A stretch of DNA of 64,000 bases from DASUPK01 sp963728875 (lineage in GTDB: Bacteria > Actinomycetota > Thermoleophilia > Solirubrobacterales > 70-9): contig CAVSLJ010000001.1 in assembly GCA_963728875.1 (NCBI GenBank), positions 806,001 through 870,000 of the forward strand, given 5' to 3'. Shown here piece after piece: positions 42,988 to 51,417 of this stretch (position 1 is its first letter; the number at the start of each line of letters is the position of its first letter). The notes below the pieces were generated by a model. It was not told the origin of the DNA and did not search any database. It saw nothing but the letters and a program-made list of their open reading frames with translations. A program made the translations under genes and the position numbers.

Positions 42988-43986
42988 ATGCCGGCAAGCG
43001 AGTTCGACCTGATCGCCGCGATCAACGAGCGGCTGCCCACCGAGGGCGAGCGAGTTCGGATCCCGAGCGGGGACGACGCCGCGGTGGTCGAGGCAGACGG
43101 GGCGAACGCCGTCTCGGTCGATGCGGTCGTCGATGGCGTGCACTTCCGTCTCGAGGACTTCGGGCCGCAGGCCGTCGGCCGCAAGGCCCTGGCGGCCGGG
43201 CTCTCCGACCTGGCCGCGATGGGCGCGCTGCCGGGAGAGGCCTACGTGGTGGTCGGCGCGCCAGGCGATCTCCCCGACGATGTGCTGCTCGGCATCGCCG
43301 ATGGCCTGGCCGAGGTGGCGCAGCGCCAGGGCGTCACGGTGGCCGGCGGGGACCTCGTGTCGTCGCCCGTTCTGATGGTCTCGGTCACTGCGGTCGGCTA
43401 CGAGCCTGAGGGGTCGCGACTGGTGACGAGGGCGGGGGCTCGCGCCGGCGATTCGATCGCGGTGACGGGCAGGCTGGGCGGGGCGTCCGGCGCCCTTGCC
43501 CTGATGGACGGCCGCGGTGAAATCATCCCGCCGGAGCTGCGGGAGGCGATGCTGATGCGCCAGATCGATCCCGTCCCGCGGCTCAGGGAGGGGCTCGCCC
43601 TCGCCGCCGAGGGTGCCACTGCGATGATCGACGTCAGCGACGGGCTGGGCGCCGACGCGGGGCACGTGGCCGCCTCGAGCGGGTGCCGGCTCGAGATCGA
43701 CCTCGATCGGATCCCCCTCGCGCCGGGGCTGGAGGAAGTGGCGGGAGGCATCGGGCCCGCGCTCGAGCTCGCCGCGTCCGGAGGAGAGGACTACGAGCTG
43801 CTCGTCGCGCTTCCGCCCGACCGGATGGCCGCCGCCTCGGAGGCGACGGCGAAGACCGGAACCGAGCTGACCGAGATCGGCTATGCCACGAACGGCCAGG
43901 GCATCGCCCTGCGCCTCCCTGGCGGCGGCGAGATCCATCCGCGCGGCTTCGACCACAGGCGCGGGTCCCTCTCCGGCTCGGGCTGA
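42988..43986 (+). CDS. thiL: Thiamine-monophosphate kinase
   Basis: The 332-residue ATP-dependent kinase makes thiamine pyrophosphate. Motifs: SEFDLIAAINERLP, IPSGDDAAVVEADG, VDAVVDGVHFRLEDFGPQAV (shortened here), GLSDLAAMGALPGEAYV, VAGGDLVSSPVLMVSVTAVG, ATAMIDVSDGLGADAGHVA and LAASGGEDYELLVALPP. Length typical. No TPP riboswitch-like structure is apparent in the 36-nt upstream gap. The last 106 bp overlap the 3' end of the convergent membrane protein gene. Confidence 0.94.
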   Translation: MPASEFDLIAAINERLPTEGERVRIPSGDDAAVVEADGANAVSVDAVVDGVHFRLEDFGPQAVGRKALAAGLSDLAAMGALPGEAYVVVGAPGDLPDDVLLGIADGLAEVAQRQGVTVAGGDLVSSPVLMVSVTAVGYEPEGSRLVTRAGARAGDSIAVTGRLGGASGALALMDGRGEIIPPELREAMLMRQIDPVPRLREGLALAAEGATAMIDVSDGLGADAGHVAASSGCRLEIDLDRIPLAPGLEEVAGGIGPALELAASGGEDYELLVALPPDRMAAASEATAKTGTELTEIGYATNGQGIALRLPGGGEIHPRGFDHRRGSLSGSG

Positions 43987-45782
43987 GCCGGCTCCCGCGC
44001 CCCGGGCTCGCCGGGCTCGGCCTCGCTCGGGGCCTCCTCCTCGGGCTCAGGTTCGGCGTCCCGCTGTGGGGCCCGGCGGCGCACCGAGATCTCTCCCTCG
44101 ATCCCGACCTCGGGAGAGGACCGAGGCGGCCGGCCGCCGAGGGCCAGGATCGCCACTCCGGCTCCCGCGAACAGGCAGCCGAAGAGCGCCAGGGATGCCC
44201 CGATCTGGCCGTCGGCGAGCATCAGCAGGAGGTCGTGCCAGACCCCCAGGCCCGCGTCGAAGCGGCCGGCCAGGTTGCCGACGAGCGCTGACAGCGGCAA
44301 CAGCCCGACCAGGATCAGTCCCGTGGCGGCGAGGCGGCCGGGCCGGGTCGCGGCGAACAGCCAGGCCTGCAGCCCGAGTGCGACGAGCAGCCCGAGGTAG
44401 GGATTGACCACCCAGATGCCGAGCGTCGCGGCGCAGGCGAGCAACACGGCGGCGGGCGGCGCGCTCGCCGCCGTCTGCGGCGGCGGTGGGCGCAGGGGCC
44501 GCGTGAAGAAGGCCGACGCGCAGTAGGCCAGGATCGCCACGACCACCGCGATCGTCCCCCCGAGCCCGAGAGACTCGGTCCGCGGGTCGAAGGGAAAGTC
44601 GGGACTCGGCATCAGCCCCACGAGGGTCGCGGCGAACAGGACCAGCAACGCGCCGAGGAAGGGGACGACCCGCAGCGAGGCCCAGAGGACGCCACGTGCC
44701 GCCTCGACCGGGCTGCGTGCCGCTCCAGCCAGGCCGGCGGCGGCGGCGAGTGTCACGGGCAGGAGCAGGGCCAGCGCGAGCATGGCGATCGTCCACCCCG
44801 GCAGCAGGTTGCCCGCCACGCCGATGTAGCCGCTCGGGCCGTGCCGCACGGCGCCCGAGGAGGCGTCCAGCGAGAGGATCAACTCGAGGGAGGCGCGGCC
44901 GAACCGGGCGAAGGTGTCGGTGTTGAAGTTGTCGGGCGTGTCCTGCCCGGGATCGAGGGGAAGCTCGCCGTCGGAGGAGAGGCGGACGGCTGGCAGGCCG
45001 GCCTCGACCAGCGGGCCCTGCTCCCCCAGCCCGGCCGGGAGCGCGAGCCTGAACAGATCCGACAGCGGGCCCTCGTCGCCGGCCGGGGTCGCCGCCTCCT
45101 TGGAGACGATCGTGTTGGCGGTGTCGTTGAGCTGGCTGGCGGTGCTCTGGGGCCCGGTGGACCAGGGGATCACCAGCGGCGCCGTCGGCTCCTGCACCGC
45201 CGGCTGGCTGAGAACGATGGCGGCGTCGAGCAGCCCGGCGTTCGTGTAGTCGCCGATGAACCGCTTGGCGCCCAGAGCCCCGATGCTGGATCCGTCCGTC
45301 GAGACGAAGACGAGAGTCTTGTGGTGGACCGAGCCCGAGAAGCCCTCGGCGATTTGCAGGAGGGCCGCTGTAGCGGCCGCCGTGGTCACGGCGCCGCTGC
45401 CCTGCGCGACGTCACGCGGGGCGATCAGGGCGATCTGGCGGTCGGACTCGCCGGGCAGCGTGGCGATCAGGTTGCGCAGATCGACGTCATGCCCGTGGAA
45501 GGAGCCGCCGAAGCGCTGCTCGGAGACGGTGGCGCCGTCGATCGAGGAGAACCGCTGCTTGACCTGCTCGGCAATCGCGTTGTCGGCGGCGGAGCCGGGC
45601 GTGGGATAGGCGCTGGACTCGGCGAGCTGCTTCGCCAATGGCGCGGCGGTCGCCGGATCGAAGGCGTCGGGGGGCACGCCGCCCGAAATGGAGGGCGGCA
45701 CCGACTGCAGCGAGAACATCGCGATCACGGCCGCGAGCGGCACTGCGAGCAGCGCGTATCTGTAGAGGCGCAAGTCGATCAT
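43881..45782 (-). CDS. M28-like domain membrane protein with degenerate metal site
   Basis: The 633-residue protein has an N-terminal anchor (YALLAVPLAAVIAMFSLQSV). An extracytoplasmic domain with the M28 aminopeptidase fold pattern follows: IATLPGESDRQIALIAPRDV, VTTAAATAALLQIAEGF, and KTLVFVSTDGSSIGALGAKRF. In active M28 enzymes these correspond to H-x-D, the D of the NDD region and E/D ligands. Here the first His is replaced (APRD) and the bridging Asp region is TTAAA, so catalysis seems unlikely. About eight transmembrane helices and a Glu/Pro-rich cytoplasmic tail complete it. Function unknown. The 3' end overlaps thiL. Confidence 0.75.
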   Translation of the reverse strand: MIDLRLYRYALLAVPLAAVIAMFSLQSVPPSISGGVPPDAFDPATAAPLAKQLAESSAYPTPGSAADNAIAEQVKQRFSSIDGATVSEQRFGGSFHGHDVDLRNLIATLPGESDRQIALIAPRDVAQGSGAVTTAAATAALLQIAEGFSGSVHHKTLVFVSTDGSSIGALGAKRFIGDYTNAGLLDAAIVLSQPAVQEPTAPLVIPWSTGPQSTASQLNDTANTIVSKEAATPAGDEGPLSDLFRLALPAGLGEQGPLVEAGLPAVRLSSDGELPLDPGQDTPDNFNTDTFARFGRASLELILSLDASSGAVRHGPSGYIGVAGNLLPGWTIAMLALALLLPVTLAAAAGLAGAARSPVEAARGVLWASLRVVPFLGALLVLFAATLVGLMPSPDFPFDPRTESLGLGGTIAVVVAILAYCASAFFTRPLRPPPPQTAASAPPAAVLLACAATLGIWVVNPYLGLLVALGLQAWLFAATRPGRLAATGLILVGLLPLSALVGNLAGRFDAGLGVWHDLLLMLADGQIGASLALFGCLFAGAGVAILALGGRPPRSSPEVGIEGEISVRRRAPQRDAEPEPEEEAPSEAEPGEPGAREPAQPEPERDPRLWSKPRGWISPPPGRRRAMPWPFVA

Positions 45783-45804
45783 CAGCAGAGGGCGGGCCGC
45801 CTTC

Positions 45805-45810
45805 TAACCT
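45805..45810 (+). promoter_or_regulatory. Putative -10 box of the response-regulator operon, leaderless
   Basis: TAACCT ends 6 nt before ATG 45817. Confidence 0.5.
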
Positions 45811-45816
45811 TCATGC

Positions 45817-46527
45817 ATGGCGCGAGGACAGGCGCGGATCCTGCTCGTGGACGATGAGCAGGCCGTGCAGACGCTGCTCACCTACCCGCTTCGCAAGGAA
45901 GGTTATGAGGTGGTGGGGGCATTGGACGGGCAAGAGGCCCTGGATCGCTTCGGAGAGGAGAGGTTCGATCTCGTGGTGCTCGACATCATGCTCCCGAAGC
46001 TGGATGGGATCGAGGTCTGCCGGCGCCTGCGCACCCGGAGCCAGGTGCCGATCATCATGCTGACCGCGAAGGGGGACGAGGTCGACAAGATCGCAGGGCT
46101 CGAGATGGGGGCCGACGACTACATCACCAAGCCCTTCTCGGTTCGTGAATTCCGCAGCCGGGTCAAGGCCGCCCTGCGGCGGGGCGGGATGGGCGGCCAG
46201 CCGCTCGCCGCGAATGAGCCGATCAAGGCCGGGAACCTGGAGATCGACTTCGAGCGCCGCTCGGTCAGCCTCAAGTCGAAGCCGGTCCAGCTGACCTACG
46301 TCGAGTTCGAGATCCTCGCCGCCCTGGCCGCCTCGCCCGGCCGGGTCTTCACCCGGGAGATGCTGCTCGAGCACATCTGGGGCGACTCGACCTATCGCGA
46401 CCCCCGCACCGTCGACGTCCACATCAGGCACCTTCGCGAGAAGCTCGAGTCCGACGCCAAGGACCCTGACTATCTGTTCACCGTGCGCGGTGTCGGCTAC
46501 CGCTTCCGCGACACGGACCGCGATTGA
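45817..46527 (+). CDS. OmpR/PhoB-type response regulator
   Basis: The 236-residue regulator has receiver domain RILLVDDEQAVQTLLTY, phospho-acceptor Asp56 in LVVLDIMLPKLDG, Thr in IIMLTAKGDEVDK and Lys105 in DDYITKPFS. The winged-helix domain follows with FTREMLLEHIWGDSTYRDPR, VDVHIRHLREKLE and FTVRGVGYRF. It is coupled by a 4-base overlap to the sensor kinase and then to an HtrA protease, which suggests an envelope-stress circuit. Confidence 0.95.
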   Translation: MARGQARILLVDDEQAVQTLLTYPLRKEGYEVVGALDGQEALDRFGEERFDLVVLDIMLPKLDGIEVCRRLRTRSQVPIIMLTAKGDEVDKIAGLEMGADDYITKPFSVREFRSRVKAALRRGGMGGQPLAANEPIKAGNLEIDFERRSVSLKSKPVQLTYVEFEILAALAASPGRVFTREMLLEHIWGDSTYRDPRTVDVHIRHLREKLESDAKDPDYLFTVRGVGYRFRDTDRD

Positions 46528-47969
46528 GGCTCAACACCCTCCGCAACCGGCTGGTGGCGCTGATCACGCTGATCACCGCGGCGGCGATCGCGTTCGTCTA
46601 CCTCTACGTGGTCCCACAGCTCGAATCGAGCCTGACGGCGGAGAAGCTCCGTCGGCTGGAGCGGCTCGGGGTGGAGCAGGCGCCTCGCCTCGCGCGCGCC
46701 CTCGAGTCCGGCGCCTCGCAGCAGCAGGTGGAGGAGCTCGTGCGCACCACGGCGCAGTCCGCCGAGAGCCGGGTGACCCTGCTCGCGGTGCGGGACCAAT
46801 CGGGGGGCCCGGTCCCCTCCTTCGTCGTGGCCGACTCGCAGGCCGAGGCCACCGCGATCCAGGGCCGCTACCTGACCGCCGACGCCGCGATCGCGGACGG
46901 TCACGTCGCCTCGGGCGTGGAGCATGTCGCCGGCAACCGGGTCGGGACCTCGGCCGTGCCGATCGACCTGGCGGGACAGACGCGCTGGGTCGAGGTCCTC
47001 TCGACCCCGCTCGCGGAGGTCAATGACGACGTCGCGCTGGTGCGCAAGCAGATCCTGATCGCCGGGCTGATCGCGCTGGTCGCGGCGTCGCTGATCGGAT
47101 TCTGGGCTTCGGGCGCCGTGTCACGGCGCCTGCGCCGGATGCGCGTGGCCGCTGAAGCGGTCGCCGAGGGCAACTTCAACCAGCCGATACCGGTCGATTC
47201 CTCCGACGAGCTCGGCCAGCTCGCTCGCAGCTTCAACGACATGCAGCGCCGCCTGGCCCGGCTCGACAGCTCGCGCAAAGAGTTCATCGCCAATGCCTCT
47301 CACGAGCTGCGCACCCCGATCTTCTCCCTCGGCGGGTTCGTCGAGCTGCTCGAGACCGAGAAGCTCACCGCCGCCGAGCGCCGGGCCTTCGTCGCGGAGA
47401 TGCGGGCGCAGATCGAGCGGCTGCAGAAGCTCACGATCGACCTGCTCGACCTCTCCCGCCTCGATGCCGACGTGGTCGAGATCCAGCGCGAGCCGGTGGA
47501 CCTCAAGGAGGTCGCCCGGGAGGTCGCCGATGAGTTCCGCCCGGCGGCGAAGGCGCACGGGTCGAGCCTGCAGGTTCGCGGCCGAGGTGAGGTGGTCGCC
47601 CTCGCCGACCTAAATCGGGTCTCACAAATCATCCGTATTCTCATCGACAATGCCATCACCCATACGCCGCAGGGAACGAACGTGACGGTCACCGCTGTCC
47701 GCGGGAGCAACGCCGCGGAGCTGATCGTCGGCGACGACGCCAAGAAGGGCATCGACCCGCGGGCCATCGACAAGGTCTTCGACCGTTTCTACACGGGCGA
47801 CGCGGCGACCGGCTCGGGCCTCGGGCTGGCGATCGCCGACGAGCTGGCTGCCCGCATGCACGGTGGGCTCGCGGTCGTCTCGCGCCGCGGCCACACCGCC
47901 TTCACCCTGAGCCTGCCCGTCTCCAAGCAGCGCCGGCGGCAACGCGAACCCGCCGGGGTCGCCGCGTGA
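46524..47969 (+). CDS. Membrane sensor histidine kinase
   Basis: The 481-residue kinase starts at TTG 46524 overlapping the regulator stop. Helix 1 (LVALITLITAAAIAFVYLYV), a periplasmic sensor of about 130 residues, and helix 2 (ILIAGLIALVAASLIGFWAS) lead into a HAMP domain. HisKA has SRKEFIANASHELRTPIFS with His260. HATPase_c has N-box RILIDNAITHTP, G1 VGDDAKKGIDPRAIDKVFDR, and G2 GSGLGLAIADELAAR. The G1 box reads DDAKKG instead of the usual DxGxG, one residue longer, so nucleotide binding may differ. Its stop overlaps the HtrA start. Confidence 0.93.
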   Translation: MRLNTLRNRLVALITLITAAAIAFVYLYVVPQLESSLTAEKLRRLERLGVEQAPRLARALESGASQQQVEELVRTTAQSAESRVTLLAVRDQSGGPVPSFVVADSQAEATAIQGRYLTADAAIADGHVASGVEHVAGNRVGTSAVPIDLAGQTRWVEVLSTPLAEVNDDVALVRKQILIAGLIALVAASLIGFWASGAVSRRLRRMRVAAEAVAEGNFNQPIPVDSSDELGQLARSFNDMQRRLARLDSSRKEFIANASHELRTPIFSLGGFVELLETEKLTAAERRAFVAEMRAQIERLQKLTIDLLDLSRLDADVVEIQREPVDLKEVAREVADEFRPAAKAHGSSLQVRGRGEVVALADLNRVSQIIRILIDNAITHTPQGTNVTVTAVRGSNAAELIVGDDAKKGIDPRAIDKVFDRFYTGDAATGSGLGLAIADELAARMHGGLAVVSRRGHTAFTLSLPVSKQRRRQREPAGVAA

Positions 47970-49141
47970 AGCGGCTCAGTTCGGCAATCGCCGTCGCCCT
48001 GGCGGCTGCGCTGATCGCGGCCGGCTGCGGCGGCGGCGGGGATACCACGATCACGGAGGGGAGCTCGCCGACCGGCACGCAGTCGGTCGTGATCCAGTCG
48101 AGCGGCGGGAGCTTCAACCCGGCCCAGATCTACAGGGACGTCTCTCCCGGGGTGGTGACGATCATCTCCGTCTTCGACTCCAGCGGCAGCACGGTCCTCG
48201 GGAGCGGCAGCTCGGCGGGCCAGGGCTCGGGCTTCGTCGTCGACAAGGACGGCGACATCGTCACCAACGCCCACGTGGTCACCAGTGGCGGCCACCTGAA
48301 CGGCGGCGGCACGCCGCAGGAGGCGAAGCAGGTCTTCGTCGAGTTCGGGGACCGCAACCGGGTGCCCGCCCAGATCGTCGGCTTCGACGCCGACGCGGAC
48401 GTGGCGCTGATCAAGGTGGATCCCGACGGCCTCGACCTGCACCCGGTTCCCCTGTCCGGCCGCTCGACCTTTGCGGTCGGTGAGCCGGTGGCGGCGATCG
48501 GCAGCCCCTTCGGCGAGACGCAGTCGCTCTCGATCGGCGTGATCTCCGCGATCAACCGGACGGTCGAGGGCCTCACCAACTTCGGCATCGACAACGCGAT
48601 CCAGACAGACGCCTCGATCAACCCAGGCAACTCGGGCGGACCGCTGCTCGACTCGAAGGGAGACGTGATCGGAATCAACGAGCAGATCGCCTCGGACTCG
48701 GGCGGCAACTCGGGCGTCGGCTTCGCCATCCCGGTGACCTCGGTTCGCTACTCGCTCGACCAGCTGCGCGGTGGCGGCAAGGTCGAATATGCCTTCCTGG
48801 GGGTCACCAGCGAGTCTCTCTACCCGCAGCTCGCCGACCACCTCGGCATCGACGCCAAGAACGGCGCCCTGATCACCGATGTCGTCAGCGGCAGCCCGGC
48901 CGACGACGCTGGCCTGAAGGGATCGACCGGCGACACCACCTTCCAGCTGCAGCACATCAAGACGGGGGGCGACGTGGTGATCGCGGTGGACGACAAGCCC
49001 GTCTTCCAGAACAACGACCTCTCGGAGCTGATCGCGCTCCACAAGCCGGGCGATACCGTCAAGCTCGACATCCTCCGGGGCAGCCAACACGCCACAGTCG
49101 ACGTGACGCTGGGCTCGCGGCCCGCGGACGTCCAGCAGTAG
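47966..49141 (+). CDS. HtrA/DegP-like serine protease lipoprotein with PDZ domain
   Basis: A 391-residue envelope quality-control protease. Signal sequence with lipobox IAAGC (Cys21), then a Ser/Gly linker. The trypsin-like triad is His103 in IVTNAHVV, Asp145 in DADADVALIKV and Ser223 in INPGNSGGPLLDS. The PDZ domain has AFLGVTSESLYPQLADHLGI, ALITDVVSGSPADDAGLKG and GDTVKLDILRG. Coupling to the two-component genes suggests that the kinase and regulator control its expression or sense its substrates. Confidence 0.93.
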   Translation: MKRLSSAIAVALAAALIAAGCGGGGDTTITEGSSPTGTQSVVIQSSGGSFNPAQIYRDVSPGVVTIISVFDSSGSTVLGSGSSAGQGSGFVVDKDGDIVTNAHVVTSGGHLNGGGTPQEAKQVFVEFGDRNRVPAQIVGFDADADVALIKVDPDGLDLHPVPLSGRSTFAVGEPVAAIGSPFGETQSLSIGVISAINRTVEGLTNFGIDNAIQTDASINPGNSGGPLLDSKGDVIGINEQIASDSGGNSGVGFAIPVTSVRYSLDQLRGGGKVEYAFLGVTSESLYPQLADHLGIDAKNGALITDVVSGSPADDAGLKGSTGDTTFQLQHIKTGGDVVIAVDDKPVFQNNDLSELIALHKPGDTVKLDILRGSQHATVDVTLGSRPADVQQ

Positions 49142-49167
49142 CGCCGACACCAAGCAGCCGCGGCTAT

Positions 49168-50103
49168 ATGGCGAAGCCGTCGATCACAACCCTCGTCACC
49201 GACCTCACCTCGACCCTGCGCGAGGAGGTCCTCCCCCACCTCGGCGCGCACGCCGGGCGCGCCCACTCCGGCTCGGCCGAGGGCGGCGACGTCACCTTCC
49301 AGATCGACGAGCGCGCCGAGGCGCGGATGGAGTCCTTCCTGGCCGAGCGGGCGCCCGAGGTCTCCTTCTACTCCGAGGACCGCGGCCTGGTCTCTCCGGC
49401 CGGGGACCGGGCCGAATGGGTGCTGATCGTCGACCCGATCGACGGCACGCGCCCGGCCCTCGCCGGGCTCGAGTCGTGCTGCGTCTCGGTGGCCGCCGCC
49501 CGCCTGGATGGCGAGCCCACGATGGCCGACGTGCAGGTCGGCTGCGTGCTCGAGCTGAAGAGCGGGGCGAGCTTCGTCGCCGAGCGGGGCGCGGGCCTCG
49601 AGCCGGCGGGGCGCCTGTCAGAGAACCGCTCACTCGAGCGGATGTTCTGGGCCTACGGGTTCCGCGGGAGGCCCGCGCGGGCGCTTGTGGAGGTCCTGGC
49701 GGGACTGATCGATGCCTCATCGGTCGGCGGCGGCACCTTCGACCTCGGCTCGGCGACCTTCGACATGACGCGCGTGGTGACGGGACAGCTCGACGCGTAT
49801 ATCGAGCCGGGCCCGCGGATGATCGACGACGTCCCCGAGATCCAGTCGGAGTTCGAGCGCGTCGGCGGCGGCGCCGTCCTCAACAACTCGCCGTACGACC
49901 TGGCGGCGGCCACGATCTGCCTTCAGGAGGGCGGGGCGATCGTCACCGACGCATACGGCCAGTCGCTCGGCGACAAGCCCCTGCTGGGCTCGAGCCACGA
50001 GTTCCAGATGTCCTGCGTCGCCGCGGCAAACGCCGAGCTGCACGCTGCGATCTGCGCCGAGCTGGACGCAGGCATCGAGCGGCTGCGCGCAACGCTCTCC
50101 TGA
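49168..50103 (+). CDS. Inositol monophosphatase-family (IMPase/FBPase fold) protein
   Basis: The 311-residue metal-dependent phosphatase-like protein has SFYSEDRGLV (metal ligand Glu/Asp pair), and WVLIVDPIDGTRPALAGLES with the DPIDGT signature. A C-terminal GGGTFDLGSATFDMTRVVTG and PRMIDDVPEI stand where the family WDxAA/G motif normally lies. Substrate unclear: inositol phosphate, or another sugar phosphate. The two following genes make trehalose or a related glucoside phosphate, so a phosphatase role there is possible (inference). Confidence 0.8.
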   Translation: MAKPSITTLVTDLTSTLREEVLPHLGAHAGRAHSGSAEGGDVTFQIDERAEARMESFLAERAPEVSFYSEDRGLVSPAGDRAEWVLIVDPIDGTRPALAGLESCCVSVAAARLDGEPTMADVQVGCVLELKSGASFVAERGAGLEPAGRLSENRSLERMFWAYGFRGRPARALVEVLAGLIDASSVGGGTFDLGSATFDMTRVVTGQLDAYIEPGPRMIDDVPEIQSEFERVGGGAVLNNSPYDLAAATICLQEGGAIVTDAYGQSLGDKPLLGSSHEFQMSCVAAANAELHAAICAELDAGIERLRATLS

Positions 50104-50149
50104 CGAGTACTTTTCCGCCCTTGCGCACTCAACCGTCCACCGTCGGCAG

Positions 50150-51400
50150 ATGCTCCAAGAGGTAGCGCTGGGGTCGAAGTCCCTGGCCGACTACACGCAC
50201 CTGGCCGGCCGCGGCCTGGTCGACGAGATCCGCGAGCTCTCGGAGAATCTGCAGGGCAAGCGCGTCCTGCACGTGAGCGCGACCGCCTTCGGCGGCGGCG
50301 TCTCGGAGATCCTCTACACACTCGTGCCGCTGATGCGGGACGTGGGGGTCGACACCCACTGGCAGGTCATCATGGGCCGCGAGGAGTTCTTCAACGCGAC
50401 GAAGCTCCTTCACAACTCGCTGCAGGGCGACCCCAACACCCTCACCCCCAACCAGTGGGAGCTGTTCGACCACTACAACAAGATGAACGCGGACTCGCTC
50501 GAGGGCGAGTGGGACGTGATCATCGTCCACGACCCGCAGCCCATCGGGATGCGCCACGAGGCGACCGATCACGCGAAGAACTGGGTCTGGCGCTGCCACA
50601 TCGACCTCTCGGAGCCGAACCCGGAGCCGATCAGCCGCCTGCTGCCGCTGATCTCGGAGTACGACATCACGGTCTGGCACATGGAGCAGTACGTCCCGAA
50701 TGGCCTCGACGGCCACGGCGGCGTGCGCATCGTGCCGCCGGCGATCGATCCCCTCTCCCCCAAGAACATGGCGCTCTCCCCCGACGACGCCGCCTTCGTC
50801 TGCAACCAGTTCGGCATCGACGTCGATCGGCCGCTGATCACCCAGGTCTCCCGCTTCGACCCATGGAAGGACCCGATCGGCGTGATCGACGCCTACCGCC
50901 AGGTCACCAAGGAGATCCCGGAGATCCAGCTCGCCCTGGTCGGCTCGATGGCCACCGATGACCCCGAGGGTTGGGAGTTCTTCCACCGCACCTTCGAGTA
51001 CGCGGGCTCGGATCCGGACATCAAGATCCTCAACAACCTGAACAACGTCGGAGCGATCGAGGTGAACGCCTTCCAGTCGCAGTCCGACGTGGTCATGCAG
51101 AAGTCGATCCGGGAGGGCTTCGGCCTGACGGTCGCGGAGTCGCTCTGGAAGGGCCGCCCGACGATCGGGGGCGACGTCGGCGGCATCCCGCTGCAGATCG
51201 TCGACGGCGAGGACGGCTACCTGGTCTCCTCGCCGGACGACGCGGCGAGGCGCGCCATCGAGGTCCTGCAGGACCCCGAGCTCGGGCGGAAGCTCGGGCG
51301 GGCCGGCAAGGAGCGCACGCGCGAGCGCTTCCTGACCCCTCGCCTGCTGCTCGACTGGCTGCGGATCTTCACGGATCTCGATTCGGGGTCTTCGACCTAG
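50150..51400 (+). CDS. treT: Trehalose synthase TreT-like glycosyltransferase (GT4)
   Basis: The 416-residue retaining GT4 enzyme has the TreT N-terminus (VLHVSATAFGGGVSEILYTL), VDTHWQVIMGREEFFNATK, VIIVHDPQPIGMRH, WVWRCHIDLSEPNPEPI, GVRIVPPAIDPLSPKN, ITQVSRFDPWKDPIGVIDAY and the nucleotide-sugar site REGFGLTVAESLWKGRPTIG. TreT makes trehalose from NDP-glucose and glucose in one step. Length matches the family. It is followed after 17 bp by a GT20 gene, so two trehalose routes may be present. Confidence 0.85.
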   Translation: MLQEVALGSKSLADYTHLAGRGLVDEIRELSENLQGKRVLHVSATAFGGGVSEILYTLVPLMRDVGVDTHWQVIMGREEFFNATKLLHNSLQGDPNTLTPNQWELFDHYNKMNADSLEGEWDVIIVHDPQPIGMRHEATDHAKNWVWRCHIDLSEPNPEPISRLLPLISEYDITVWHMEQYVPNGLDGHGGVRIVPPAIDPLSPKNMALSPDDAAFVCNQFGIDVDRPLITQVSRFDPWKDPIGVIDAYRQVTKEIPEIQLALVGSMATDDPEGWEFFHRTFEYAGSDPDIKILNNLNNVGAIEVNAFQSQSDVVMQKSIREGFGLTVAESLWKGRPTIGGDVGGIPLQIVDGEDGYLVSSPDDAARRAIEVLQDPELGRKLGRAGKERTRERFLTPRLLLDWLRIFTDLDSGSST

Positions 51401-51417
51401 CCTGATACAAACGCAGG

